DNA of 64,000 nucleotides, taken from Ochromonas danica (taxonomy: Eukaryota; Sar; Chrysophyceae; Chromulinales; Chromulinaceae). The position numbers and the translations under genes were made by a program. Shown piece by piece: positions 1 to 12,096 of the stretch. Numbering within the stretch: the stretch's first letter is position 1; each line of letters starts with the position of its first letter. The notes beneath the pieces are model-generated. The model was not told the DNA's origin. It searched no databases and saw only the letters and a program-made list of their open reading frames with translations. The DNA lies in NCBI GenBank assembly GCA_015146655.1, contig VKHL01000001.1:51001-115000 (forward strand). Reading direction: 5' to 3'.

Positions 1-1344
1 CTACTGACCCTGTTTGTACACTTGCTCTCTTCTCTTCACTTCATTTAGATGCTGATCTCTTTTACCTTGTGTTGGGAGAGAGTATGTTGAATGATGCTGT
101 AGCCTTGGCAATCTTCCATGCTGCTGTCCAAGCTAGTCAAATCACGACGAGTAATGCAAAGGGAGACTTGTTGAATGTCCTAGTTAGTTTTGTTGTGTGG
201 CTTGTTGAAATGTCGGCAGTATTCTTGTTGTCGAGTTTGCTTGGCTATGCTTTGGGACTGCTTCTTGCTGTCATTGTGAGACGCTTTGATTTCTCGCAGG
301 ATAAGTTGACCCCACTCTGTCTCATTCTAAGCCTAGGTTATCTTGCCTTTCTCATCGGTGAATCATTACATCTCAGTAGTATTGTAGTGACATTCTTTGC
401 TGGACTATCAGCAGAATATCTTGTGGCAAATACTTTGACTCTAAACCTCCACCCTACAGCTTCACTTTGTGTGGAAAGTGCAGGATACGCTGCTGAAGTC
501 TCCTCTATGGTAATCATGGGGCTAAGTCTTGCACTCTTCCCACTCACGTCCTTGCATTTGCTTTTCACTGCTCTACTCTTCATACTATTACTGGGTATTC
601 GTGCAGTGCAAGTTTATGGAGGCTTAGGTTTGGTGAGTCATTGAACGTTTTGAGTAATCTGATTCAAATGCTTAATTCTTTGATTTTGTTGAATCGACAG
701 GTTAACATGTACCGCTTAATACGAGAAAGATGGAAGTCATCTGATGAGCGTATACCAGGGGAGAGTACCCACAATCCTCTCAGATCATCCACTATGGTAG
801 ACTGCTCGGTATCAATATCTTCTCCTATCTGTGAAGAGGATTGTACAGAAGAAACGAAAGATATCAACGATGATAATGTTACTAACAGAACATTCATACC
901 CTTTACATTCATGCATGTAGTTTGGCTGTCAGGAATGCGAGGAGCACTGAACTATTCTCTAGCCACTACTTTCCCTAATGGAGAAGGTCATCGAGATTTC
1001 GTACTAGCTAGTACTGGTGCTATCATCGTTGTAGGTGTTTGTATCCTTGGAGCCTCTACTCAGCCTTTCCTACATTTACTCGGACTCAAGGGAAGCCCTG
1101 CGATCAAAACAGATGATCAACCCCGTAAGGTACGTAGATAACGCCTTATAGTCCAATTTACTTTGATTTACCGTAAAATGTGTTTGTGTAGACGTTATGG
1201 GAGGAGAAGCATGTGGATGGTTTTGTTCTCCGTGGCAATGGTCCAGTTTTGTCGCTGCATAGTCTTTGCTGTTATCAACCAGATGATTTGGTCATGAAAG
1301 AAGATGAACCCCCAGTTTTGGTTCAAACAGTCGAGAGTTTATGA
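1..1344 (+). CDS. Na+/H+ exchanger, CPA1 family (3' part)
   Basis: The gene runs in from the left edge. Exons are <3-632, 701-1129 and 1192-1344; phases agree across both introns and the stop is TGA at 1342-1344. The first visible residues read TDPVCTLALF, then LVLGESMLNDAVA. These are the conserved TDPV and GESxLND signatures of the CPA1 antiporter core, which exchanges Na+ or K+ for H+ across plasma or endomembranes. Several hydrophobic segments follow. A short acidic/polar loop (about 750-900) precedes the last membrane segments (GMRGALNYSLA), which match the family's GxRGAxxxAL motif. The roughly 70-residue cytosolic tail lacks recognisable domains. The N-terminal half lies outside the window. 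The family call is secure; whether it is closest to plant NHX or animal NHE8 cannot be settled from this fragment. Confidence 0.9.
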
Positions 1345-1420
1345 TGGAAGTAACCAAAAATACGATTGATATTTTGAGGTAGCAGTTTAAGATTAAAGTA
1401 AGAAGAGGTAAGAGAGTTGT

Positions 1421-4106
1421 TCACCAGTCTAAGAGTATCTCGCGATGTTTGCGAGGCATGAGAGTAATCACTTGAATGAAAACCTTCACACCTTGCTTGG
1501 CCGTGCCAAAAAGGAAGCGCAAAACACCACCCATTGGTCCACGATTTAAAACAACTTGAGCAGTCGTAAGAGCTATGAGAGCTTTGCTCGTTGTGAGCGA
1601 CCGCAGGCTTTGTAGTCTGTCTCTCACTACTTGGCCAAGGGAAGGCTCCAATGGCAAGCACTCAACAAAGTTAGTTGCAACAACTTGTGCTGCAGGCATT
1701 TTGAAGACAATAAGTGGTCCAGCAATCTCTGCTGGCTGCGGATGATCTACAATCACTTCTGTTATTACCGCTGGCGGTGCGGATGGACTCGAGCAGGTAC
1801 ATGACTCATCAGAATGATCGTAATAGAACCACACGCAGGCAACCAAGAGAATCGATAGAAGTAAAAGAAATACAAGAAAGAGATACACCGAGGAGAATGT
1901 TAAGGTCGACTTCACTTCAACGTTCTCCTCTGTTATTCTCTCAGTGATGATGACATTCGAAGGAAGAGTTGACTCAACAACGACAACTTCAACACTCTCG
2001 TGCATAATATCTTCAATTTCTTCACTCGGTAAAAGTGTTTCATTTGTGGTGGATTCAATATGCTCCGTCACTTCTTCTTCGATTGGGATGTTTGAGACAA
2101 GGTCTTCAATCACAATCACTTCTTCCACTTCTTCCTTCAGCATAGAGATCGAAGAATGCACTGGAGAACAAGAGTTTGTCATTTCATTGGTTTGGATTGG
2201 TGACTGCATCACTCGTTGTTTGATTTGTTTCTTTGCACTAAGCAAAGGAGAGGTGGATAATGATTGGATGGTCTGTTGGAAATGATTCTCTTTGTCCTCC
2301 AGATTGACGCTGGAGCCACTCGTCTCACTAGGACTGCGCATTCGAATAGGACTTTGTGTACATTGATTGAAGAGTAGATCAGTATCGAATGAGCTATCAG
2401 ATCGCTTGGAGACTGATGAGGAGGAGGAAGAAGAAGAAGGAGGGCAAGGATCAAAAGCTGGCGAGGAAGGAGAAGAAGATGATGATGACGAGGGGCTGGA
2501 TGGAGTAGAGTGAAATGGCTGCTCACTGTTTGCTAAGAAAGAGAGAGAAGAAGGAGATGATTGTCTCGCTGGGGTTGGTTGAACTGTAGCTGAGGCTGCT
2601 GGAGGAGACGACGAGAGATTGCACGCCTCTAAGAAGCTGTCTAGCGCCTCTTCAAGTCGTCCAAACACACCAGATGACTTCTTACTACTTGATGTGCTGA
2701 TATGAGACATTATACTTTTACCACCTGAGAGTGAGAGATCTGAAGAGATATGGCTGATAGAGAGGTGGTCTGAAGAGATCTGATGAGGGGAAGCCACTTT
2801 GCTGACATCTTCTTCGCTGAAGACAAGCTCAGAGGTGAGCTCGATATCAAACTGATCTTCTTCCTCTAGGCTTCTATCGTCCACTACTATTTCTTCTTTC
2901 TCTTCTCCTTCTTCCTCATCTTTCTTAGCGAGCATTTCGTTCTTCTTCTTCTGTCTCTTCTCTGTGTCCTTCTCCGAGGAGAGAGTGACTCGACTAGTTG
3001 GAATTATGGTAATACAAGTCTTGTCAGGCGAAGAGAGTTGCCAGTGTAAATCACTCTCCTCACAATACTCCTGCTCCATGATAGTCACCAAAGGAGATGG
3101 TGGTGCTGACATCTGCGTAGTAGTCCATTCTTCTGTTAGAGGCATTCTGCCGCGAGGGCTTCGTGGAGAAGGCATAATGGCCGTGGAGACAGCAGCTTTG
3201 GGTCGCTCAGCGGGTGAGTTGGAGACAAGCAAGCTCTGATGATCAGCCAATGTAACATCTTGTAAGCTTGTCTCTAAATTAAGAACGAATTGCGAAGGTA
3301 ATCGAGGCTCAAGAGCTCTAAGTCGCAAGAAATCTCCATCTTGTAGAAGTAACTGGTGATCAGCAAAAACAACAGTAACAACAAGACAGCAAACAGACAG
3401 TCATGAGATAAGAGATACTTGATATGAGATAGTAGTGATAGAAGAGAAGAAAGGAACCCACCCGATCTATCTCACAATATTGAAGGAAGTTGTGTACATG
3501 TTCTCTTGAAAGAGAACAATCATCTTCACGTAATCGACGTAACATTTCTATGACTTCTTTCTTTGCTTGCCATAGTCGTTGAGCACGTAATAGATGACAA
3601 TTAGCAGGGGCAACAAGTCGACTTGCTCTTCGTATAGCTGCTTCAATACGTTGAGTGGAAAGAGTTCCTTCTAGACTATATTGAAAAGCACGTGCGAAAA
3701 TCTTTTCCGCCACAGCCTCACAGAGTGCATGATGCCACTCTAAGAAACGTCCTTCATCTGATAATCTTAATTGAAGAATTTTACCATCTTTCTTCTGTAA
3801 AGACAAGGTATAATCTGTACTTTCGACAGCCATTTCAAGGGAAGGATGAAGAGTGATAGATGAAACAATTTCTACTTTCACTCCTCCAAAGATGAGAAAG
3901 TATGTTGTTTGATCTGAGAAGGTTGTTGTAGTTGTACTACTAGCAATGAATGCTCCAGCTAAAGGAGTAGAAAAATTAGTTGGTAGCATAGGATGACAAT
4001 TGCCACAAATCTGAATTCTTGGATCATGTAGAATAACACGATCATCACCTTGTAAAGAGAAGGTATTCTCTCTCCAATGTAATAGACTATCTTTAATAAA
4101 GTTCAT
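1421..4106 (-). CDS. PH-like, Ser-rich protein with one C-terminal transmembrane segment
   Basis: Two exons on the minus strand, 4106-3462 and 3352-1421, join in phase 0 to give 858 aa. I chose the ATG at 4106; upstream in-frame codons are hydrophobic intron- or UTR-like sequence. Residues about 20-170 resemble a PH/GRAM-type fold, with strands ending in a helix like FLEWHHALCEAV. The middle is acidic and extremely Ser-rich (long Ser/Pro runs at about 2400-2600), so probably disordered. Near residues 695-720 is a single hydrophobic span (YLFLVFLLLLSILLVACVWF), followed by a ~135-residue tail. I infer a tail-anchored or single-pass endomembrane protein, perhaps at a contact site, but no named family is recognised. 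It is convergent with the exchanger gene, 76 bp away. Confidence 0.75.
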
Positions 4107-4440
4107 TCTCTCCTTGAACGTCCAAAACAACAATAATAATGACAGTAACAAATACTATGATAGTACTACTGATAAGGACAAGGAGCACTAATTCTCTCTT
4201 CTTGTTATTGTTAGACTACAAGTAGTTGTTATTGTCATCCTCCACATTCAATTTCAACGGCCAGAAACCTGCTAGATATCCAACTACCCAGAATCTGGCT
4301 CCTCTCTGCCACTTGCTCTGGTCGGCCGTTTTCTGTTTCCGCTTGGCGTGGCTTGGCCATAACAACGATACAATTAGACTAGTCTAGTGTCACTGTCAGG
4401 TATTGGTGTATTAAGTATTATATGGGTAAAGAGTAGTTAG

Positions 4441-7400
4441 ATGGGTTCAGCAGCATCTACCGCGACTTCAGTGATTGCAGCTGCACCATTAGCATTTTCT
4501 AGGAAAGTTCATCCTCCTAGTACACACAAAGTACCTCTTCATGTCGCTATCGCTTCTTCGATTACTATACAACGTTATGTCCGTGGATATCTTGCTAAGA
4601 AGAAATTAATCAAACTACGTAATAAAGCCAAGCAGACTGAACAAGCAGCTACAGATTATCTCAATAGTATGAGAATGCAACGTGTAAAATCAGATCGACA
4701 TAGTGAAGTCGGTATTTTACGCAAATCTTGGATGGCAGATGGTACAGACTCTCCATTAAGATCCTTTAGCATGGACTCAAATGGTGCTGCCCAGACGATG
4801 GCTAGTCTAGTACATCTTGGTGTAAGTCGGTCAGAAGCGCAATTTTCACCACAACGACGTGGTTCACAAGAAACTGGATTAGGAAGTCATCTGGAAGAAG
4901 TTTATGAAGATGAAGATGAGAAATTCCATGAACAACAACTCATCTATCCTTCTATTGGCTTTGTGATTAAAGGGAAATTAGAGAATTCAGGACGAAAAGT
5001 TTTCATTAATCTTTGTCATTCCTCTAAACTAACACGACCTGCCGCAAGTGAATTACGATTATGGACTGAAGAACGACGTGTTGATGAAGAAGGAGAACTT
5101 ATTGTTGAAGAGGTCCTTGTCATTGATGTAGTGATCCCTACAGATGACTTTGAGGACAACTTCGTCTTCAAGGAGGAAGAAGGTCTGCTACCTTCTTCTC
5201 CTGCTGTACGCGATCGTTTGGCCAATCTTTGTGTCTTACTCCTCAACAATATGGATCATTGCCCTGACTCCTTCCAGCCTCCAGCTCCTGGTCTACGAGA
5301 GTCTGAGGATTATCGCATTAGTCCACATACACACTGGCCGAAGATTAAACGTGGATATATTGGTTCGCTTAGTGCTTTAATACACGATCCTACTGATTCA
5401 GCTCTTCGTTTATTGGCTCCCGTGCGATTGAGTCGAGAACCACCACCAATCTCTACTCAAGTCATTGCAGCTCTTTGTCCTATGGAAGTGCGATGCTGGA
5501 TGGCATTGTCTCTCTCTTGTCTCTCTGGAACTGATTCTCTATCTACTATTGCTAAGGTTGGACAAGCAGATCCTCAACGTAAACAAAAGAAGTTTCGTGA
5601 TCTTGACAAAGTAATTGAAGAAGAATTAGAAGCTCATCAGAAACAATATGTTGATCAATTACGACGTATAAAAGAAGGGTTTCGAGTATTTGTTGTATTA
5701 CACTATGGTCTACTCTTTCTCTATAATGGAGATTCATTAGATTCACCAGGAGATAGTTCTGTTTTATCCATGCCTTATCCTTATGGTAAACAAGAACTAG
5801 CAAGACTTGTGATGTCTTCTGTACAATTGGAAACATCTTGGGATTTAGTCAATGATCTCTTCTTTCTTCATCTTGACCTTGTATCAGAAGAACTTGATAC
5901 TCTCTTCTTGCATAGCAAGTTTCTAAACTTCTTTTCAACAACTGCACTCAATCCACGTAGAGTGACTCTACAATTTCGTACTTTCTCAGAGTTGTTAACA
6001 TGGAAAATGGTCTTTGAAGCTCATGCACGATATGCCCTTTATTCCTTAGCCAAACTACCCGCCTTGGCACCTGCATTACGCTTCCATAGTGTCTCTTTAC
6101 TCTCAATGCCCAGTAGTAAGACTGTCTGGCTGACTGAGAAAGTGAATGCTCGGACAAGAAAACGATATTTTGCCAAGATTGATCGTGGATGGTTTATTCT
6201 ATTTCCTAATGATTCTTCTGTAACACCTTCTCTTTCTAATGCAAGTGAAATCTTTTGTCTTGCTGGTATGCGTTGTGAAGTAACATATCGTAAAGTTGTA
6301 CGATTACGAAAATGGATGACAAAGATTTCTCTTTTTGATCATGAAAATGAAACAAAACGAGGTAAGGATATCCGGATATCATCTTCCTCCTCCCTCTCTA
6401 TTCAAATTGTTGGTGTTTATATTGATTGTCTTCTCTTTCCATAGAATTCTATTTTCGTAGTAATGAAGGAGAATTAGATCCTGAAACAAAAGCTGTGATC
6501 ACGTCTCTAAGTAATAATATTACTTATGCACAGTCACAGTATTTCCGTTACTTCCTACCCTGGTTGGATGATAACGATCTACTTGCTGACTTTGCTTCAA
6601 CCTGTGTCACTGCAAGCAATAGTGGTACTTCTGCTATTGGTGCTCCTTCTGCTGCACGGGGTGGAGTATTGAACTTAGTAGGCTGTTGTGTTGACTTTGA
6701 GATTGTTGTTCCTGAGCCACAGACAAGTGATGATGACAGTGACTTTGAAGCTGACAAAGAAATTGACGAAACCATTGCTGGTGTTAATTTCCGTGTTCTA
6801 CGACCTAAACCTGCTCCAGCTGGTTCGAGGTTAATGTCATCATCCACATCATCTCTCTCTACAAGGTCGACGTTGTTTGGTAGTGATGGTCCAGGATTTA
6901 GTCCACGTTTCCTTCAAGTTCGTGATGCCCTTCAGAGTGAATACAATACCTTTACAAAAGGTTATATGCAGGGTCGTCTTCTTCTATATCAGGACTATAA
7001 CCTACTCTTCTTCTTCCATACTAATCGATTACTTGCAGTATTAAATCTTTCACGTTGTCTTGAACGACCTTTTCCAATGGCACGTAAACGTAAAGAAGTT
7101 TCAGCCACATTAAAGAAGAAAGCTTCATTGGATACCAGTTTCTTTTGTCTCAATTCTGATGATGAAAGTGAAGATAGCTCTTCTGATCGGGATTACTTTG
7201 ATGATACTAATCCATTAGGCTTGAAAGAAGAAGAAGATCGTATTAAGACATGGATGATCCAACTTGTTGGTAACGATGGGTAAGAATCATCCTCTTCTGT
7301 TCTATTCTGTTCTGTTCTGTTGGTTATGATGTCTTACAATTCCTTCTACTACCTCTCTCTCTATATATATGTAGACGTATCTATCGTATTAAATTTGGGA

Positions 7401-8177
7401 GTGCAGTAGAGTTTGATGATTGGCGTCGTGCTATTCTTGCTCGTTGTATCACACCATCTACTGCTCCAACCACATCATCAAGTGGGAAGAACACTCCGCT
7501 TAAGGTTCCTAAGAGTGAGTCCTTCAAAGGAACTCATTCCTTCGAGTTCCTCAAAGAACATGCTGTTTCTAGTGCAGAGAGTACATCCTCCGCGTCTTCT
7601 ACTTCTTCTATGCTAATGGGTGGATCAGCAACAGCTGCAACTAATGTTACAACATCATCTCTTTTATCTTCCATGCTCTCGGGTGCTGGCAAGGTTTTAA
7701 CATCAATCACTCGACCAGATGTAGTGGAACGACCTTGGGAAGCCACGATCGACACTGAAGCTACCAAGAAGTTTGCACGCTCTTTAAGGGTAACTGAGAA
7801 GGTTTTCGCCTCGGGAGTCGTTCTTAAACATGAGAAGACAGTCAGCAATGCCTCTGCAGCCGCTGCTCCCAAACAAAAGCGTATACTACTTGTCACTGAT
7901 GCGCCACGGTTAGTCTTCATTGATACGATCGGAAACATTGCTCGAGGTAATATGGATTTACTGGCGGATCTCAAAGTCGAGGTTAAGGAAGCAGATGGAG
8001 GTGACTTTGAAGTCATCATTGCTGGCAATCCCAATCGCTTTTCTCCTGCCGACACCTCAGATAAAGACAGCAAGGTAAGTACTGCCTCTAATATATACTA
8101 GCTACTCGGTGCTAACGTCTACTTTTTGAAAACAGTTCTGGGTACGTGTCATTCGCTATGCAATTACCAGGAATTGA
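4441..8177 (+). CDS. IQ-motif protein with PH domains, ending in a PDK1-type PH domain
   Basis: Four exons (4441-6361, 6445-7279, 7375-8074, 8136-8177) join in consistent phases to give 1165 aa. An IQ calmodulin-binding motif (IQRYVRGYLAKKK) lies near residues 40-55. The middle region (about 560-950) contains PH-like strands and ends with RIYRIKFGSAVEFDDWRRAI, a typical terminal PH helix. The last ~100 residues (KRILLVTDAPRLVFID, then LKVEVKEADGGDFEV, then WVRVIRYAI) closely resemble the PH domain at the C terminus of PDK1/PDPK1, which binds PtdIns(3,4,5)P3, yet no kinase domain is present. Acidic and Ser-rich linkers separate the parts. I infer a calmodulin- and phosphoinositide-responsive scaffold. 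The tiny last exon (42 bp) is needed to complete the PH helix. Confidence 0.8.
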
Positions 8178-8273
8178 CAGAATAGCTTAGTGATAGACGA
8201 CTATGATTGTAAATAGAGATTATTAGTGTCAATAATAACATTTTGAATAATAAGGAAGAATAAGGAATTAGAA

Positions 8274-9353
8274 TTACAGAATCTGATTGAGCTTCTGTGC
8301 CACAAAAGTTTGAGTTTGTGTGAGGGTAGAGAGATAGGCCACCATGAGCAAATCCTGGTACCTCGTCTGCAAATTGGATAATTGCTCCGCACTCAGAGGT
8401 TGGGAGGTGAAAGCATGCAAAGCCTGAGCAATCTGAACACCAATTTCTCTTTTTCCTTCAATCTTTCCTTCAATCACACCATCAACATATTGTTGCAATA
8501 ATTGCACTGCCTGTTGTACAGTCTGTACAGAGACGGCTAGACGGTCTGAAGGTGCTAACACAGGAGCTCTCAACTCTGTACTAGTCGTACTTAATTGGGA
8601 GACTGCCTTATTCATGAGAGATAAGCATTTGGCTTCTCCATCATTGAAGACTACAGAAACTTTCACTTCTTGGAAAGTTTGTGCCAAAACTTGATCTTGA
8701 ATTTTGATTTCCTTCCGCACAAAGCCACGCACTCGAAGCTTGCCATTGACAAAGAGTGTATCTACAACAATATGTACGGGACGACTAGCTTTATCTTCAA
8801 AGAAGTCATGGACAAGGGATGAGTTATCATTGATAAGCTCTCCCTTAGCAGTTGGAGTTGCAAACCAACCCACCAGACTTTCCTTCTTGTTATTACGTTT
8901 ATGGAAAGAATGCATTTGTTTGAAGTGGTCTTGATCAATCACCACGACTTTTTCTTCTTCAGTGAAGGGAACAGAGAAGTACTCACTGATCTGTTTTATA
9001 ATGAAAAGACAATAATATCGTTACAAACCCCAAACAATGGAAATGGACAAATAGACAGACAAACGTTGACAAACAGGCAGTACTCACCGTGATAGAGCCA
9101 TCTTTTCCAATTTCTCCCAAAAGAGCACCAATAACTCTAGCTTCATGAGAAGGACGACGCATGAAAGCATCCATGATAGAGAGTACCACAGTAGCCTGGA
9201 TACGAACCCGTGGGAAAGAAGAATCGCGTAAAGACAAAGCTTCCTATAATAATAATTAAAATAATCAGGTCAGTCATGGAGAGTTCAACAGAAGAATTGA
9301 AAGAAAAAAATAGAGTGACATCTAAGACAGAAGCTTACCGTGCAAGAGGTCAT
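8274..9353 (-). CDS. EIF3F: Translation initiation factor eIF3 subunit F (MPN domain)
   Basis: Three exons: 9353-9339 (only 15 bp, MTSCT), 9243-9088 and 8990-8274, all phase 0, giving 295 aa. The MPN fold is visible from VRIQATVVLSIMDAF through RVIGALLGE and ESLVGWFATP. The zinc-binding HxH and SxxD of catalytic JAMM proteases are missing, as expected for the inactive MPN of eIF3f, a core subunit of the cytosolic eIF3 complex. The C-terminal helical region (LQQYVDGVIEGKI to FVAQKLNQIL) matches the eIF3f/CSN6 helical tail. CSN6 is the alternative, but the ESLVGWF and DNSSLVHDFF stretches favour eIF3f. A TTAACTTAAC motif lies about 107 bp upstream of the start. Confidence 0.88.
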
Positions 9354-9459
9354 CGTAGTTGATTGATTGATTAATTGACGACAGCAAGCAGCCTTTGCCT
9401 TTCTTTTCGTGGTGCTTGTCCACTCAGTTGCTGCCAATCCCCCACGCAACACAACAATA

Positions 9460-9469
9460 TTAACTTAAC
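9460..9469. promoter_or_regulatory. TTAACTTAAC motif upstream of eIF3f
   Basis: One of ten copies of the 9-mer TTAACTTAA (either strand) found in intergenic DNA of this window. It lies about 107 bp before the eIF3f ATG. Candidate transcription-factor site; function is inferred only from recurrence and position. Confidence 0.35.
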
Positions 9470-9516
9470 AATATCAACTAGTCTAGTACGCTACAGACTA
9501 CAGACTGTACTGTACT

Positions 9517-9530
9517 GTACTGTACAGTAC
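9517..9530. repeat. Perfect 14-bp palindrome in a TGTAC run
   Basis: GTACTGTACAGTAC equals its own reverse complement and ends a short tandem run of TGTAC units. Nothing ties it to a known element. Confidence 0.6.
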
Positions 9531-9651
9531 TACTGTAGGGCTACTGTTATGACTTGCTGTAATGCAAGTTAGACTACATAATCAAGAAGACTAGTGCGTT
9601 CTATTTACATTAAGATCCTATCATAATAATTCGCACGATATCAACTAGAGA

Positions 9652-11955
9652 CTACCTGCCCCAGGTTGGTACAGGAGGGCTATTACCAAAGGTCTGTTGC
9701 ATCCCACCCGTCCCCCATGCTGGCGCAGCAGCTTGCTGGCGATGACCAAATAGGGAAGTTGTCATAGGAGATGTTCCAAAACCAGGTGTAGCAATGGCAG
9801 GAGTGGACGGGCTGGTGAAAGGGGTAGCTCTGGCAGTTGAGCCGAATAAAGAAGTGGTTGGCCCGCGTGGTGCAGAGAAAGGAGTCATAGGAGCCTGAGC
9901 AGGAGAAGGGGTAGCAGCTGCTGCAGCCGAAGAGGCACCATATTTCTTTTCCAGATTAGCCAACAACTGTTGCTCCTTCCCTTTGTACTTCTCCATTAGC
10001 TGGGGTATATCACCTAGCTTGGTTGGATTGTGTAGACGATAAAATTTCTCCACACGACGTGCCACATCTTGTACACTCATAGCCCCAGGATTAGCTGCAG
10101 GAGTAAGAGCAGGAGCAGGACTGCTGCCAAATCCACCAAATCCCTGGATTCCTTGACTAGCAGGAGCGACATTATTGGCAGCAGATGACAAACCAAATCC
10201 AGGGGATAACTTGAACAGCGGCGCTGGGCTTTGACCAAAAGGTGTTGGAGCTGCAGCAGGTGCTGCAGGAGTAACAGCAGAAGAAGAAGGGAATGGAGAG
10301 ACAGCAGGATTGGGCGACCCAAAAACTGGTGGTTTGTTCTGTGGTGCACTTTGTTGGCTTGGAGTAGCTGACAGATACTTCTTCTCCAGCTTCTCCAACA
10401 ACTCGCTTTCACGACCAGCATATTTCTTCAAAATCCCTGGCACCTCATGTAGCTTATCAGGGTTATGTTTTCGATATATTTCTTCCACTCGAGCCTGTGT
10501 GGACAGACCTGCTGATTGGGATTGGGCTGGTTGGGAAAATAGAGTGGGAGTTGCTTGGGGAGGAGCTGTGTTTGTGGTGGAAGTCGCAGCAAATGGGGAA
10601 GCAGACGGAGCAGAAGTAGCAGAAGTAGCAGCTGCAGCAGTCATACCAAATGCTGAACTAGCTGATGGGCTTCCAAAAGATCCAAATGATGGTACAGAGG
10701 GCTTAGAAGTGAGCTCACTTTTCTGAAATGTTGGTTTCTTGTTGGATTCTGTCTCCTCCCTTGCCTCTCCAAATGACTTTTGTTTGGACTCCTTGCTGCT
10801 ACTATCAACACTCTTGCTGGCTAGAGTATCAGCAGATGCGGATGATACTTTCGATGGTAGTGATTCCACCACTGGAGCAGGAGGAGGCGGTGGAGGAGGA
10901 GGTGGTGGGGCCTTGACCACTCGCTTCACATCGAAAGCTTCGATCTGCTTGACGAGACTGTCAAATGCAGAAGGTTCTTGTTTCATAGGAACATCTTCCA
11001 AAGCAATCTGAACTAACTCCTCCTCTAACTCACTAGCATCCACAATAAGACGCTGCTGTGAAAATAGTTTGTGCTTTATCCGTTCCTCTTCCTCTTCAAA
11101 GGCTAACAGAGAAAGTCGTGGTCGGAATTGGCGACGTAATGCCCGTGCTGACCGTTTCCATTCAGTTTTCACTCTATCTTGAATAGGACTAATCTGATGC
11201 ATGTAGCCGATCTTCTCTTCAGACCGACTCTCCAGAATATGTGAGGAAAAGAAGGAAACGTCATGACCATGAGCATCGACCAGGTCCACCACCCCATGGC
11301 TGACATCTTGTAGTCGGAAGTCAACCATGGTCATCATTGACTCCATGCGCTCAATCGACTGTATGAGTGATCCAGTCTTCTCTTGTTGTTGATCCTTCCA
11401 TAAAGCAGTCCAACGAATAGAATCTTTCGCAGCACGTAACTTTTCTTGACTTGAGGTCAGTGCAGCACGGAAAGTGACCAAATCACGAACACTTCTCATC
11501 GAGGAACCTTCTAGATCTCCTTCAAACTGATCTTCAACATGAAGAATAAAGCGTGCTAGATCTTCATTGACAGCAGCACAAATGTTTATCATCTTCCTCA
11601 CTTCTGACAGATTGTGGTGGTCATGCTGGGATTGACTCAATAGAGCATAACTACCAAGAAGCATAGCATTTACATGAGCTTCTCCTTCTTCAATTCTCTT
11701 CTTTAATAATGCTCGTAAGTCTTTCACAGCTTCTCGACTTTTGGTAAAGTCACTGACATTAGCCAAAACATCTTGAGGTACTTTGACTTTGGAAGGTTCT
11801 ATCATGAAGGGTACGTCATTAAATTAGACATTTTCCTATAGTCACTCTATTCTAGAGTAAGTAAGATTACCTGTGGGAAGGGGAGGTGGTCGACTTGATG
11901 AAGAGGTCCAATCAGGAAGGACATCATCATCATCGATAACTTGATCACTCATCAT
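9652..11955 (-). CDS. FG-repeat nucleoporin with two helical HNPxKL motifs
   Basis: Two exons, 11955-11871 and 11798-9652, join in phase 1 (acceptor TTCATGATAG), giving 743 aa. The start MMSDQVIDDDD lies in the small first exon. Residues about 30-290 are predicted coiled coil. A Pro run (about 320-335) precedes a disordered half rich in Ser/Ala/Thr/Pro with many FG, GFG and FGS dipeptides and the terminal TWGR. This is the usual appearance of channel-lining FG nucleoporins, which form the permeability barrier of the nuclear pore. Embedded in the FG part are two ~40-residue helices, near residues 467 and 614, sharing the pattern Y(R)xHNPxKLxx(V/I)P, KYxGxExxLLxxLEKKY. Nup214/Nup159-like or Nup62-like assignments are both possible. 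Confidence 0.78.
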
Positions 11956-12096
11956 CGTTTCTGTCTCACAGAGAGGGAAGCTAACAGATCAAATCTAGCT
12001 ATCTAGGTATTTCCTACGCATAGTAATAATACATCCGATGGTGACGATCAAAACAACAACAACACTAGAACACCAACAAAACATACAAGACTTTGG

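Larger units (their letters stand above)
9354..9651. other. Intergenic region upstream of eIF3f
   Basis: No coding exon was found. It holds the motif TTAACTTAAC (9460-9469), a run of TGTAC units around 9505-9530 with a perfect 14-bp palindrome at 9517-9530 (GTACTGTACAGTAC), and AT-rich sequence towards the nucleoporin stop. It probably contains the eIF3f promoter and the nucleoporin 3' UTR. Confidence 0.5.

Noticed and set aside
1-48. Intron at the left edge ending CACTTCATTTAG
   Set aside because: The sequence reads through as TDPVCTLALFSSLHLDAD, the conserved exchanger motif, so it is exon.
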